Shown here: positions 25,952 through 36,918 of the stretch, piece by piece
How positions within the stretch are numbered: the first letter of the stretch is position 1
How the letters are laid out: each line of letters starts with the position of its first letter
Assembly: GCA_021773815.1 (NCBI GenBank)
Contig: JAJFJS010000038.1
Location: 1-64,000 of the forward strand
DNA from: Gammaproteobacteria bacterium
GTDB taxonomy: Bacteria > Pseudomonadota > Gammaproteobacteria > Steroidobacterales > GCA-2729495
Length of the DNA: 64,000 nucleotides
Reading direction: 5' to 3'
Notes under the pieces: model-generated
What the model was told of the DNA's origin: nothing
The model's input: only the letters and a program-made list of their open reading frames with translations
The model's database searches: none
Made by a program: the position numbers and the translations under genes

Positions 25952-26833
25952 TCACCTCGCCTGCGACCAGAATGCCGAGATCAGCGGGCTCTTGAGTTTC
26001 TTCTCGAGCGTGAACAGGCCCACGTCGTAGGACGCGAGCTGCGGCCGAACTTCGAGCACGCGAACCTTGTCGGCCAGCGGGCTGTTATCCAGCACGATCC
26101 GCGGCACGACGCCGACGCCGAAGCCGAGGCTGACCATGCTGACGATCGCCTCGTTGCCGGCGACCTGAGCATAGATCTGCGGCTGCACACCAAGCTGCCG
26201 AAACCACGCATCGATTCGCTGCCGGGCCAGGCCGCTCTCCGACAGGATCATCGGCGTGGTCGCCCAGGCGGCAGGATCCGGCGTGCGCCGGGACAGGCGC
26301 GCCTGCTCGAGGCGTTCCCGCGAGGCGATGAATACGAGCGGCGAGATTCGTATCGACTTGAAGGCGAGCCCGGCGGGCAACACGTCGGGCCGCGCGCCGA
26401 TGGCGATATCCTCGTCACCCGACACGACGCGCGCCATTGCGTGCTCCGGGTCGCCGGTATGCAAATTGATCTCGATACGCGGATGATCGCGACGAAAAGC
26501 ACTGAGCAGGTCGAACAGGAAACTGTAGCTGGCGGTCACCGAGCAATACATGCTGACGCGTCCATGCAACTCGCCCGCCTCGGCGATCAGCGCATGCCGG
26601 ACAACATCCCATTGCGTCAGGGCATCGCGCGCGTAATCGAGAAACATCGCCCCTTCGTGGGTCAGCGACACGGTCCGGTTATCGCGCTCGAACAGCCGGA
26701 CGCCGACCGCGGCCTCGAGCTGCCGGATGCCGCGGCTCAGCGCCGACGGGCTGATATGGCTGGCCTCACTGGCGCGGCCGAAATGCAGGGTCTCGGCGAC
26801 CGCGATGAATTGCCGGAGCAGCCGCGTATCCAT
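25952..26833 (-). CDS. ilvY: LysR-family regulator IlvY
   Basis: This 293-residue protein has an N-terminal LysR helix-turn-helix (LLRQFIAVAETLHFGRASEA, then SPSALSRGIRQLEAAVGVRLF) followed by FERDNRTVSLTHEG, very close to the E. coli IlvY sequence. The effector domain spans about residues 90-290. It is divergent from ilvC with a 132-base shared promoter region, the classic ilvYC arrangement. IlvY senses acetohydroxy acid substrates and activates ilvC while repressing itself. Identity rests on both sequence and context. Confidence 0.92.
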   Translation of the reverse strand: MDTRLLRQFIAVAETLHFGRASEASHISPSALSRGIRQLEAAVGVRLFERDNRTVSLTHEGAMFLDYARDALTQWDVVRHALIAEAGELHGRVSMYCSVTASYSFLFDLLSAFRRDHPRIEINLHTGDPEHAMARVVSGDEDIAIGARPDVLPAGLAFKSIRISPLVFIASRERLEQARLSRRTPDPAAWATTPMILSESGLARQRIDAWFRQLGVQPQIYAQVAGNEAIVSMVSLGFGVGVVPRIVLDNSPLADKVRVLEVRPQLASYDVGLFTLEKKLKSPLISAFWSQAR

Positions 26834-26842
26834 CGGCCGATT

Positions 26843-27982
<1,140 letters not shown>

Positions 27983-28097
27983 CCTGCATGAAGAATGCAG
28001 GCCAGGTGCCGGTCACGACCGGCATCATGACGGGTTCTTGCGGCCGCTCCGATTGCTCCGTACCATGCCCGTCACTTGGCCGACGCTAGTTGCCGCT

Positions 28098-29576
28098 ATG
28101 AAGTCACCCGCACCGCGCATTGCCCGGTTCATTCTCACGCTGTCACTGCTGTTGACGTCATCGGCCGCAGTTGCCGGGCCATGGCTCGCGCCGGGCGACA
28201 GCGCGCTGCGGGCCGATATCCAGATGCTCGCCGATACCGGCGTGCTGGATGCGCCGGTCACGACCTGGCCGCTGGCCTGGGGCGACATCGCGACGGCGTT
28301 GCAGACCCCGGTCGCCGAGCTCAACGCCGAACAGATGGCCGCGCTGATGCGCGTGCGCATGCGCTTCTCCAATGCTTCACTGACCGGCCAACCGCGCCTG
28401 AACGCTCATGCATCGCTGGCGAAGAATCCCCGGGGCATTCGCTCCTTCGAAGACGGCCCGCGCGAAGATGCCGAGGTCGGTGTCGGCGTCGAATGGACCG
28501 GTGACTGGTGGGCGGTCTCGGCGCAGGGGCAGTGGGCCCATAACCCGACGGACGATCGCGAATGGCGCGCGGACGGTAGTTACGCGGGCATCGCGCTCGG
28601 CAACTGGATGCTGGCCGCGGCCGCGACCGATCGCTGGTGGGGCCCCGGCTGGCAGGGCAGCCTGATCCTCGGCAACAACGCGCGGCCGATCCCGGCGCTG
28701 ACGCTCGAACGAAACTCGACACAGGCGCTTCGGAGCAAATGGCTGAGCTGGATCGGCCCGTGGGACCTGGCGATCATGTACGGATTGCTCGAGAACGATC
28801 GCGCCGTATCGGATGCCCAGATGTTCGGTATGCGGCTCAACTTCAAGCCGTTCCACAGCCTCGAAATCGGTCTCAGCCGCACGAGCCTGCTCTGTGGCGA
28901 CGGACAATCCTGCAGCGCGGGCACCGTCGCGGACATGCTTGTGTTCAGCGGTACCGATGCGAGCTTCGACCACCTGGCCGGTTACGATGCGCGATGGTCG
29001 ACATCGCCGTTCGGTGTGCCGATGGCGTTTTATTTCCAGTTCATCGGCGAGGACGGCAACTTTTTCCCGGGCGACTACCTCGGCCAGTTCGGTGCCGAGA
29101 CCCGGGGACGGATCGAGTCACTTGGCAACTACCATATCTTTCTGGAATGGTCCGACACGGAATGCGATTTTCGCTTCCGCCGTAGCATCCGCAATGATTC
29201 CGGACCGGGTTCGGGCGGCTGCGCCTACACGAACGGGTTGTACCAGACCGGACAGACTTACCGCGGGCGCAGTCTTGCGCACGGCTTCGACAGCGATGCG
29301 AGCGTGTTCACGCTCGGCGGCGTGCTCACCGATCACGGCGACCACGCATGGCTCGCCAATATCTCGGTCGGCAACCTGAACCGGCGCAATGCACGCGTGA
29401 ACACCGTCGCCGCGAACAAGACGCGGTATCGAGAGATCGAGTTCAGCCATCGCCGCTCCGGCGTATACGGCGGCGAACTGTACACCGGGCTGGGTTACGA
29501 CTACCGACGCGATACCGTGACCGGACGAGCGACCGACGATATCCGCGCATTCGTCGAATGGTCGTTCACCTATTAG
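28098..29576 (+). CDS. Capsule assembly Wzi family outer-membrane protein
   Basis: This protein of about 492 residues has a signal peptide (MKSPAPRIARFILTLSLLLT...). A helical N-terminal part follows (PGDSALRADIQMLADTGVLDAPVTTWPLAWGDI), typical of Wzi. The remainder is an aromatic, alternating beta-strand region (WWAVSAQGQWAHNP, NWMLAAAATDRWWGPGWQGSLI) ending in ...FVEWSFTY, an outer-membrane barrel terminus. Wzi is an outer-membrane lectin that attaches capsule or exopolysaccharide, which fits the PEP-CTERM proteins here. In-frame starts at 28065 and 28038 are possible; 28098 gives the best leader but no strong ribosome site. Confidence 0.85.
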   Translation: MKSPAPRIARFILTLSLLLTSSAAVAGPWLAPGDSALRADIQMLADTGVLDAPVTTWPLAWGDIATALQTPVAELNAEQMAALMRVRMRFSNASLTGQPRLNAHASLAKNPRGIRSFEDGPREDAEVGVGVEWTGDWWAVSAQGQWAHNPTDDREWRADGSYAGIALGNWMLAAAATDRWWGPGWQGSLILGNNARPIPALTLERNSTQALRSKWLSWIGPWDLAIMYGLLENDRAVSDAQMFGMRLNFKPFHSLEIGLSRTSLLCGDGQSCSAGTVADMLVFSGTDASFDHLAGYDARWSTSPFGVPMAFYFQFIGEDGNFFPGDYLGQFGAETRGRIESLGNYHIFLEWSDTECDFRFRRSIRNDSGPGSGGCAYTNGLYQTGQTYRGRSLAHGFDSDASVFTLGGVLTDHGDHAWLANISVGNLNRRNARVNTVAANKTRYREIEFSHRRSGVYGGELYTGLGYDYRRDTVTGRATDDIRAFVEWSFTY

Positions 29577-29631
29577 CCGACGGTTGCCGAACCACTTCAT
29601 TTCACTGACGCCGCACAAGACGGCGCAACAA

Positions 29632-30765
29632 TCAGTTCGCGGCCGTCGGAAGTTCCATCGGTGACGTGGGCACGATGTCATCCGCCCGCCCCAAGCGTGC
29701 CTCGAACCGCGGTGCCAACCAGTCTGCAACAATCCGGTTGCCGTGGGGCGTCAGGTGACGGTCGGCAAAGTAATACAGGCGCTCGTCGGTGGTTTCCTGC
29801 GCGGCGCGCAGCGGTTCCAGCAGGCTCCAGTATTCAATCTCCAGCGCCGCGGCAACATCGGCCAGCGTCTCCTCGACATTGACGGCCAGCGGTTCGATAC
29901 CGTCAATATGCGCGTCGGGATCGACCCGGTCCTGGCCGGGAATCGAGAGCAGCACAAGCCCGGCCCCGATCTCCGCAGCCCGCGCTTTCATCATCGCGAG
30001 ATAGGGCCGCGTGACCTCCCAGGCGGCCGCGCGCTCCGCGGGCGTCGTCGGGAACCGGGTCTGCACGCCGAACAGCCGGTAGCGCAGGCCGCGCAAAGCA
30101 CCGCGATACAAACGCTTCAGGTAAACGGTGTTCCGCGCACGCTGCTGCTCATCAATCGGCCGTGCCGTGCGCCGGGCCAGTGGATCGAAGTCGGCAGGAA
30201 CCGCAAGATCGGTACGCACAACCAGGCCCGCCGGATCGAAAACAAACGCCGGCCAATCCTTGTTGAAATTGTCGCCGAGGTCATTCCAGAAGAATGTCGC
30301 CACAATAAGATCGGGGCGCAACGCCGCGCCGAGCTGATCGAGTATCGCCAGTTGCTCGCGCTGGCCGTAACCGCTGCAACCGGCGTTGATGAATTCGACG
30401 ACCGGCAGCGCCCGGCGCAACCGGTCGACAAAGGCCTCGTCATCGGCGACGCCGACGCCGTAGGTAAAAGAATCCCCGAGCACGAGCACGCGCAACTTCG
30501 TGCCGGGCGGGCGCATTTGCGCAAATTCCTCGGCACCGCGCATGCCCTGCGCCGAGTGCGTGAATGTGTATTCGAATTCAGACGACACGCGCTTGCCTGT
30601 GATCGCCGGCCGCGGCGCCGAGCGATAGATCGCGTGCGCCTCCTCGACCGGCGTCGACCGAAGTACGGGCGGCGTCCAGGTCAGGCGCAGCGCAAGCTCG
30701 GCAACGCCGAAACCGATGGCGAGCCCAAACACAATCGTCACGCCACCCATTAGTGCGCGGCGCAT
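29632..30765 (-). CDS. Membrane-anchored SGNH/GDSL-type hydrolase
   Basis: This protein of about 377 residues has one N-terminal transmembrane segment (GGVTIVFGLAIGFGVAELAL). The SGNH blocks follow: VLVLGDSFTYGVGVADDEA (nucleophile Ser), NAGCSGYGQREQL, FFWNDLGDNF and DRHLTPHGNRIVADWL with the Asp-x-x-His dyad. Such proteins act outside the membrane as esterases or acyltransferases on polysaccharide, like AlgX/AlgJ relatives. The start at 30765 follows GGGGAGG; an alternative ATG at 30795 overlaps the end of the upstream methyltransferase gene. The tight spacing suggests co-transcription. Confidence 0.8.
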   Translation of the reverse strand: MRRALMGGVTIVFGLAIGFGVAELALRLTWTPPVLRSTPVEEAHAIYRSAPRPAITGKRVSSEFEYTFTHSAQGMRGAEEFAQMRPPGTKLRVLVLGDSFTYGVGVADDEAFVDRLRRALPVVEFINAGCSGYGQREQLAILDQLGAALRPDLIVATFFWNDLGDNFNKDWPAFVFDPAGLVVRTDLAVPADFDPLARRTARPIDEQQRARNTVYLKRLYRGALRGLRYRLFGVQTRFPTTPAERAAAWEVTRPYLAMMKARAAEIGAGLVLLSIPGQDRVDPDAHIDGIEPLAVNVEETLADVAAALEIEYWSLLEPLRAAQETTDERLYYFADRHLTPHGNRIVADWLAPRFEARLGRADDIVPTSPMELPTAAN

Positions 30766-30787
30766 GCGCCCTCCCCGCCCCACGGCA

Positions 30788-31522
30788 TCAGTCATCGCGG
30801 CGGCGGGCCACGACGCCGGCATGATCCCGATCGCTGCTCCAGCGTGTCGACCCGGCCAGGAATCGCGCCTCAAGCACCTCAAGACCGGCAGCTTCGCAGA
30901 CCCGCCGCAGGATATCCGGATCCATCGGGTTGATGAACGTCGGGTGTTCGGCCGGATCGGCCGTCGCCGGCAGGTAGCGCGCATAATCGTCGACAAATCC
31001 CGGCCAGGGCTCGCCGGCCGCCTTGCGCCGCTCGTACTCGTCAGCCTGATCCTTCCACGGACCGGTGTACGGCGAGTCGGCAACGAGAAACAGGCACCCG
31101 CCGGGTTTTAGCCAGTCGTGCATCTTTGCAACCGTCTGCTCGACGGCGTCGCCATCGAGAAAATGCAGCACGCGCGCGGCCAGGATGGCGCCGAAGCTGG
31201 CAGTATCGAACGCGACGCCCGGCAGCGCGCCGGGCTTGCTCCGGTACCGGTCCCGCGCCGCAACCGGCACGCGCCGCGCGAGCACCTCGAGGTGGCGTGG
31301 TTCGATGTCGCAGGCGAACACGCGCGCGCCCTTGTCGAGGGCGGCCAGCGTCGCGATACCGTACGCGCAACCCATATCGAGCACCTCGTCGTCACGGCCA
31401 CCGGCAAAGTCGGTGAATGCCGTCGAGATCTCATCGAGCGACTCGGTCATCCAGCCGGTGTTGTTCATCGTCGGCACGAGGCCCGCGATGGGCGACTCCG
31501 GCAACAGATCCTTGTCATGCAT
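30788..31522 (-). CDS. Class I SAM-dependent methyltransferase
   Basis: This 244-residue protein has motif I DEVLDMGCAYGIATLAAL, the acidic beta2 end RVFACDIEP, and motif IV-region ASFGAILAARVLHFL, followed by KMHDWLKPGGCLFLVADSPYTGPW. The fold is clear. The C-terminal region (PTFINPMDPDILRRVCEAAGL) is typical of the UbiE/Methyltransf_25 group acting on small molecules. It directly precedes the SGNH hydrolase gene on the same strand, with 22 bases or a short overlap depending on the start chosen. The substrate is unknown. Confidence 0.8.
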   Translation of the reverse strand: MHDKDLLPESPIAGLVPTMNNTGWMTESLDEISTAFTDFAGGRDDEVLDMGCAYGIATLAALDKGARVFACDIEPRHLEVLARRVPVAARDRYRSKPGALPGVAFDTASFGAILAARVLHFLDGDAVEQTVAKMHDWLKPGGCLFLVADSPYTGPWKDQADEYERRKAAGEPWPGFVDDYARYLPATADPAEHPTFINPMDPDILRRVCEAAGLEVLEARFLAGSTRWSSDRDHAGVVARRRDD

Positions 31523-31634
31523 CGTGCAATCTCACTCCCGATTCGTATCGATTGGGTTTGCGTCGGTCCGGCCCACGGACGATGAACGGGCATCGGCCCG
31601 ACGACGCACGGGATATCCAGTATATTGCCTCGGG

Positions 31635-32786
31635 ATGCCAAACGATATCGACACCCGGCGAATTCGCACGACGCACGTCGGCAGCCTGCCGCGCCCAGAA
31701 TCCCTGCTGTCACTGCTGCGCGCCCGCGCCGACGGTGCGGACGTCGACGCCGATGCGCTGGCAACGGAACTGCGCGACGGTGTACGTGAGGTCGTCGCCC
31801 GCCAGGTTCAAATCGGCATCGATATCGTCAGCGACGGAGAGTTCAGCAAGCCGAGCTATGCGACCTATGTGACGGAACGGCTGACCGGTTTTGCCGGCGA
31901 ATTCTCCGGCCACGCCGCACAGGACCTGCGTGACTATCGCGCGTTCGCGCGCCACCTCGTCGCGATCGGCGGCGTCGTGCCGACGGCCGGCGGCGCCTGT
32001 TGCCGTGGGCCCGTGCGCAGCGGCGACCCGACGGCGCTCACCACCGACCTGGCGAACCTGCAGGACGCCGTCGACGCGACCGGCGCGCCGGCGGCCTTCA
32101 TGAATGCCGCATCACCCGGGGTCGTCGCCGTGTTTCAGCGCAACGAACACTACCCGAGCGAGGATGCCTATATCGACGCCGTAGCCGAGGCGCTGCGACC
32201 CGAGTACGAGGCTATTGTCGACGCCGGATTCCTGCTGCAGGTCGACAGCCCGGACCTGGCGATGGGCCGGCACCTCGCATTTGCCGAACTCGATGACAAT
32301 GCCTTCGTTGCCATCGCCCGCCGCAACGTCATCGCACTCAATGAAGCGCTGCGCAATATCCCGTCCGACCGCGTGCGCATGCATCTGTGCTGGGGAAATT
32401 ATCCCGGCCCGCATCACCGCGATATTCCGCTGGACCGGATTATCGATGTCGTACTCACGGCGCGCCCACGATATTTATTGCTCGAAGGCGCGAATCCGCG
32501 CCATGCACATGAATGGGCCGTCTTCGACCGGATCGCGCTGCCCGATGACAAGGTTCTGGTGCCGGGCGTCATCGACTCGACATCCAACTACATCGAACAC
32601 CCGGACCTCGTCGCCCAGCGGATCTGCCGTTACGCCGACGTCGTCGGGCGCGAGCGCGTCATCGCCGGCTCGGACTGCGGTTTCTCGACGTTCAGCGGCT
32701 ACCCGACCGTTTACCCGGACATCGCCTGGGCGAAACTCGCCGCCCTCGCCGAGGGCGCGCGACGCGCCGGGGAACGGCTCTGGTAA
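31635..32786 (+). CDS. Cobalamin-independent methionine synthase-like protein (MetE C-terminal domain only)
   Basis: This 383-residue TIM barrel matches the catalytic half of MetE without the duplicated N-terminal half. TTHVGSLPRP opens the barrel and ISDGEFSKPSY follows. The zinc ligands are recognisable as MHLCWGNY (His and Cys), LEGAN (Glu) and SDCGFSTF (Cys). Stand-alone members include core methionine synthases and epoxyalkane:coenzyme M transferase-like enzymes, which activate a thiol on zinc. Which thiol and methyl or alkyl donor are used cannot be told. CGGG is the only ribosome-site-like sequence before ATG 31635. It is convergent with the thiolase gene. Confidence 0.82.
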   Translation: MPNDIDTRRIRTTHVGSLPRPESLLSLLRARADGADVDADALATELRDGVREVVARQVQIGIDIVSDGEFSKPSYATYVTERLTGFAGEFSGHAAQDLRDYRAFARHLVAIGGVVPTAGGACCRGPVRSGDPTALTTDLANLQDAVDATGAPAAFMNAASPGVVAVFQRNEHYPSEDAYIDAVAEALRPEYEAIVDAGFLLQVDSPDLAMGRHLAFAELDDNAFVAIARRNVIALNEALRNIPSDRVRMHLCWGNYPGPHHRDIPLDRIIDVVLTARPRYLLLEGANPRHAHEWAVFDRIALPDDKVLVPGVIDSTSNYIEHPDLVAQRICRYADVVGRERVIAGSDCGFSTFSGYPTVYPDIAWAKLAALAEGARRAGERLW

Positions 32787-32796
32787 TCAGGCGCCG

Positions 32797-33981
32797 TCAG
32801 GCAACCTCGAACAGGCCGGCCGCGCCCATACCGCCGCCGATGCACATCGTAATCACGACGAAACGTGCGCCGCGTCGCCGACCCTCGATCAGCGCGTGGC
32901 CGACCATCCGGGCCCCGCTCATGCCGTAGGGATGGCCGATTGAAATGCTGCCGCCGTTGACGTTATACAGGTCCGGGTCGATACGGAGCGTATCGCGGCA
33001 GTACAGCGCCTGGCAGGCGAAAGCCTCGTTCAGTTCCCACAGGCCGATGTCGGCCACCTGCAACCCGAAGCGTTGCAACAGCTTCGGAATCGCATAGACC
33101 GGGCCGATACCCATCTCTTCGGGCGCGTTGCCGGCAACCGCCACGCCCCGATAGATACCCAGCGGCTCGAGGCCGCGCTGCTCGGCAAGCGCGGCATTCA
33201 TGACGACACAGGCCGACGCGCCGTCCGACAACTGGCACGCATTGCCCCCGGTGATCACGCCGCCGTCGATGGCGGGCTTCAGGGCCTGCAGATTCTCAAT
33301 CGTCGTGCCCGGACGATTGCCTTCATCCTTCGACAGCGTGACCTCGGCATAACTGACCGATCCGGTCGCCTTGTCCAGGATGGCCTGCGTCGTCGTCATC
33401 GGCACGATCTCATCATCGAGCCGGCCGGCCGCCTGCGCCGCGGCGGTGCGCTGCTGCGACGACAGCGCGTATTCATCCTGAGCTTCGCGTGAGATGCCGT
33501 ATTTTTTCGCGACATGCTCGGCCGTCAGCAGCATCGGCATGTAGGCATGCTCGGCATGGCGGGTGACAGCATCATCCTGCGCCGACCCGCACCACTCGTA
33601 ATAGCGATCCTGGATCTCGGAAATATTTTCCTGCCCGCCGGCGACGACGACCTGCATGCCCTCGACGATGATCTGCCGGGCGGCGATCGCGATCGCCATC
33701 AATCCGGACGAGCACTGCCTGTCGATCGTCTGCGCCGCAACCGTGTTCGGCAGACCTGCCGCCAGGGCCGCGAGGCGCGCGATATTAGGCGCCGCACTGC
33801 CCGCATTGAGCACCGATCCGAGCACGAGGTCGTCGATCTCGGCGCCGTCGACGCCCGCACGCTCGACGGCGTGGCGAATCGCGTGCGCGGTCAGCGTCGG
33901 CGATTTCGTGTGATTGAACGCACCGCGGTAGGCGCGTCCGATGGGGGTACGAGCGGTCGAGACGATCACGGCATCGGTCAT
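32797..33981 (-). CDS. Acetyl-CoA C-acyltransferase (thiolase)
   Basis: This 394-residue protein has the full thiolase signature. The acylated Cys lies in [16 protein letters not shown], the His in [25 protein letters not shown] supplies the Asn/Glu loop, and the second Cys lies in [10 protein letters not shown] at the C-terminus. Thiolases cleave 3-ketoacyl-CoA (beta-oxidation) or condense acetyl-CoA. No FadB-type partner is adjacent, so the chain length is not known. ATG 33981 has CAGGAAA upstream. It is divergent from a succinate-semialdehyde-type dehydrogenase with a 69-base shared promoter region. Confidence 0.92.
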   Translation of the reverse strand: MTDAVIVSTARTPIGRAYRGAFNHTKSPTLTAHAIRHAVERAGVDGAEIDDLVLGSVLNAGSAAPNIARLAALAAGLPNTVAAQTIDRQCSSGLMAIAIAARQIIVEGMQVVVAGGQENISEIQDRYYEWCGSAQDDAVTRHAEHAYMPMLLTAEHVAKKYGISREAQDEYALSSQQRTAAAQAAGRLDDEIVPMTTTQAILDKATGSVSYAEVTLSKDEGNRPGTTIENLQALKPAIDGGVITGGNACQLSDGASACVVMNAALAEQRGLEPLGIYRGVAVAGNAPEEMGIGPVYAIPKLLQRFGLQVADIGLWELNEAFACQALYCRDTLRIDPDLYNVNGGSISIGHPYGMSGARMVGHALIEGRRRGARFVVITMCIGGGMGAAGLFEVA

Positions 33982-34050
33982 GACGGTTTCCTGTTGGACT
34001 GGAACGTCGAACATACCAACAACGCCGCAGAAAGTGGTAGTTTTGACGGC

Positions 34051-35541
34051 ATGACGAACCCCCACGACAAACGACCCGACACGCACGGCAGCAACTTCGC
34101 GCTACTCCGGTCGGCGGCGTTCATCGACGGCGACTGGCGCGCGGCCGACGACGGTGCGGTGTTCGAGGTCACGAATCCGGCCGATAGCACGGTTCTGGCG
34201 ACCGTCCCTGACATGGGCGCCGGCGAGACCCGTGCGGCGATTGAGGCGGCCGATGCCGCATGGCCGGCGTGGCGCGCGTTGACCGCACGCAAGCGCAGCG
34301 CACTGCTGCGCGCCTGGTTCGACCTGATCGTTGCGCATCGCGAAGACCTCGCGCGACTGATGACCGCCGAGCAGGGCAAGCCGCTGGCCGAGGCGCGCGG
34401 CGAAGTCACCTATGCCGCGTCGTTCGTCGAGTGGTTTGCCGAGGAAGCCAAACGCGTCTACGGCGATGTCATCCCGACGCCTGCAGCCGACCGTCGCCTG
34501 TTCGCCATCCGTCAGCCCGTCGGCGTCGTCGCGGCGATTACGCCGTGGAACTTTCCGCTCGCAATGATCACGCGCAAATGTGCGCCGGCGCTCGCGGCCG
34601 GCTGCCCGGTCGTTATCAAGCCGGCTGAACAGACACCGCTTAGTGCGCTGGCGCTCGCCGAACTCGCGCAACGCGCCGGTTTCCCGGCCGGCGTACTGAA
34701 TGTCGTGACGACCTCGAGCGGCGAGCGCGTCGGCGCGGAACTGACGCGCAACCCGACGGTGCGCAAGCTGTCGTTTACGGGGTCAACGGCGGTCGGCAAG
34801 CTGTTGCTGCGGGAATGTGCCGATACCGTGAAGAAAGTATCACTGGAACTCGGCGGCAATGCGCCGTTTATCGTTTTTGACGACGCGGATATCGAGGCGG
34901 CGGTTGCCGGCGCGATGGTCTCGAAATATCGCAACAGCGGCCAGACCTGTATCTGCACCAACCGGTTCATCGTACAGGACTCCATTCACGATGCATTCGT
35001 CGAACGACTCGCGGCCGCTGTCGGTACGTTGCGGGTCGGTCCCGGCGATGGCGAGGCCGTCGATCAGGGACCGCTGATCGATCTGGCCGCCGTCGAACGG
35101 GTGGAGCGGCATATCGCCGACGCCTGCGCGCGCGGCGCGCGCATCGTCTGCGGCGGCCACCGCCACGCACTCGGTGGCACGTTCTTCGAACCGACAGTGC
35201 TCGACGACGTCACGACGGACGCCGCGGTCGCAACCGAGGAGATCTTCGGCCCGGTCGCGCCCGTGTTCCGATTCACGACAGAACGCGAAGCCATCGACCA
35301 GGCGAATGCAACGGAATATGGCTTGGCCGCCTACTGTTACACCCGTGACGCCGCGCGCGTCTGGCGCGTCGCCGAAGCGCTGGAATACGGTATGGTCGGC
35401 ATCAACGAAGCGGCAATATCGACGGAAGTCTCACCGTTCGGTGGCATCAAGGAGTCGGGACTGGGGCGCGAGGGATCCAGATACGGCATCGACGAATTCA
35501 CCGAGATCAAATCGATCTGTCTCGGCGGCCTCGACCGCTAG
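34051..35541 (+). CDS. gabD: NAD(P)-dependent succinate-semialdehyde dehydrogenase-like aldehyde dehydrogenase
   Basis: This protein has 496 residues. Typical aldehyde dehydrogenase motifs are [30 protein letters not shown], the catalytic Glu in [11 protein letters not shown] and the nucleophile in [14 protein letters not shown]. The pair of Cys at the active site and the [15 protein letters not shown] tail are characteristic of GabD succinate-semialdehyde dehydrogenases, which feed GABA or 4-hydroxybutyrate carbon into the TCA cycle. A GABA aminotransferase is not adjacent, so a related semialdehyde is possible. Confidence 0.85.
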   Translation: MTNPHDKRPDTHGSNFALLRSAAFIDGDWRAADDGAVFEVTNPADSTVLATVPDMGAGETRAAIEAADAAWPAWRALTARKRSALLRAWFDLIVAHREDLARLMTAEQGKPLAEARGEVTYAASFVEWFAEEAKRVYGDVIPTPAADRRLFAIRQPVGVVAAITPWNFPLAMITRKCAPALAAGCPVVIKPAEQTPLSALALAELAQRAGFPAGVLNVVTTSSGERVGAELTRNPTVRKLSFTGSTAVGKLLLRECADTVKKVSLELGGNAPFIVFDDADIEAAVAGAMVSKYRNSGQTCICTNRFIVQDSIHDAFVERLAAAVGTLRVGPGDGEAVDQGPLIDLAAVERVERHIADACARGARIVCGGHRHALGGTFFEPTVLDDVTTDAAVATEEIFGPVAPVFRFTTEREAIDQANATEYGLAAYCYTRDAARVWRVAEALEYGMVGINEAAISTEVSPFGGIKESGLGREGSRYGIDEFTEIKSICLGGLDR

Positions 35542-35660
35542 CCTTAAACCGCACCGGCCGGCAGACAGCGGGCCAGTAAGCGACTGAATCAGCACGGGGA
35601 AAAGCGCGCATCGGTCGGTTTCCGCAACCGGTACCGGGTGTCCGCCATCGGCCGATCCCG

Positions 35661-35681
35661 GATCCGGCCGACGGCCGGATC
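35661..35681. terminator. Hairpin shared by convergent dehydrogenase and Rieske genes
   Basis: GATCCGGCC / GGCCGGATC is a perfect 9-bp stem with a GAC loop. It touches the Rieske stop codon on the minus strand and lies 120 bases past the dehydrogenase on the plus strand. There is no T-run, so it is a weak or Rho-assisted terminator. Confidence 0.4.
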
Positions 35682-36789
35682 AGTCACCCGCCATCAGCGG
35701 TATCGTGTCGAGCACCCAGTTCTTGTGCACGCGGCGGTCCGGCGACGGAATCGTTAAGGCGACATCGCCGCGCTGGGCGCGAAAGGCCTTCTGATCGATG
35801 CGCCAGCCGCGCGCTTCCCAGTCCTTGAGAAACTCCCGGTAACGCACAATCGGTCGGTCGGCCGGCGTCAGAAACTCCTGCGTCGTGCAATGCGGCGTAC
35901 GGATCGGGTCGAGTGCCTCGATGATCGCGATATCCTCGCCGGCAATCTTCATATTCATGTCGATCAGCTTCTGATCCATCTCCTCTTCCATCATGAAAGA
36001 GCGGATGTTGACGAAGAAGATACGCGTTCGATTCTCGTCGATCGGCGCCTCGAAGAAATACTGCGCGAACGCCCGGGTATCGGAAAAGATTATGCGCGTG
36101 ATCAGCGTATTCGGACCGTGATGCGCAGACCCGGCTCGCGTCGTCCCCTCACTGGCGCCGAGCACCTTGGTATCTTCGGACATACTCTTGCCGAAGGCGA
36201 CCAGAAAGCCGCTGCCCCACGGCGGAAACTCGTCGATTTCGATCGGGTGACGGCGCAGCGTCTCGTTGATCGTCGGCGCACCCTGCATCGGGTGCACGAA
36301 TTCGTTGTGCGCGGCATCGAGGCCGTTCTCGACCGAGCGTTCGTAATAGGCTCCGACCTCGAACACGACGGTATCGTTGACGCGCCAACCGTCAACATCG
36401 TACTCGGGAATATCAAACAGCGTCGGCCGCTCGTCCTCCGGCAGATCGCCGAGGAACGCGAAAACGATGCCGTATTTCTCCTGCGTCGGATAGCTGTCGA
36501 TCTTGGCCCGCGCCGGCAACGCCGTGTCTTCGCCGAAGGTCGGAATCCTACGGCATTTGCCGTCGCCCTGGTATTCCCAGCCGTGATACGGACAGATGAC
36601 GCAGCCGTCCCTTACCCAGCCCTTGCCGAGTGCGCCGCCGCGATGGATGCAGGTATCGCTGAGCACCCTTGCAACACCTTCCGTATCCCGAAAGGCGACA
36701 AATTTCAGGCCGAGGATCTGGACCCGCAGTGGCTGATCGTCCTTCACTTCCTCTGACTTTCCGACCGGGTACCAGAAATTGATATACAT
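35680..36789 (-). CDS. Rieske non-haem iron oxygenase, alpha subunit type
   Basis: This protein has 369 residues. The Rieske 2Fe-2S ligands are C47-x-H49 and C66-x2-H69 (TCIHRGGAL and ICPYHGW). The mononuclear iron site is seen in NGLDAAHNEFVHP (facial two-His motif with the bridging Asp before). Such oxygenases hydroxylate aromatic rings or demethylate substrates using electrons from a reductase. No ferredoxin or reductase gene is adjacent, so electrons must come from elsewhere. ATG 36789 has GAAGGA nine bases upstream; an earlier TTG start is possible. The substrate is unknown. Confidence 0.88.
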   Translation of the reverse strand: MYINFWYPVGKSEEVKDDQPLRVQILGLKFVAFRDTEGVARVLSDTCIHRGGALGKGWVRDGCVICPYHGWEYQGDGKCRRIPTFGEDTALPARAKIDSYPTQEKYGIVFAFLGDLPEDERPTLFDIPEYDVDGWRVNDTVVFEVGAYYERSVENGLDAAHNEFVHPMQGAPTINETLRRHPIEIDEFPPWGSGFLVAFGKSMSEDTKVLGASEGTTRAGSAHHGPNTLITRIIFSDTRAFAQYFFEAPIDENRTRIFFVNIRSFMMEEEMDQKLIDMNMKIAGEDIAIIEALDPIRTPHCTTQEFLTPADRPIVRYREFLKDWEARGWRIDQKAFRAQRGDVALTIPSPDRRVHKNWVLDTIPLMAGD

Positions 36790-36918
36790 GCAAGCGTGTC
36801 CTTCTGCCAAGCGTCGACGATTCTGTAGATTCAGTCTAGCAACCCGTCACTGCGTCACCTGCCGCGGACGCCGTTAGCGGCCGCGGCGCGAACAGCACGC
36901 GGCCACGCGCGAGAACTT

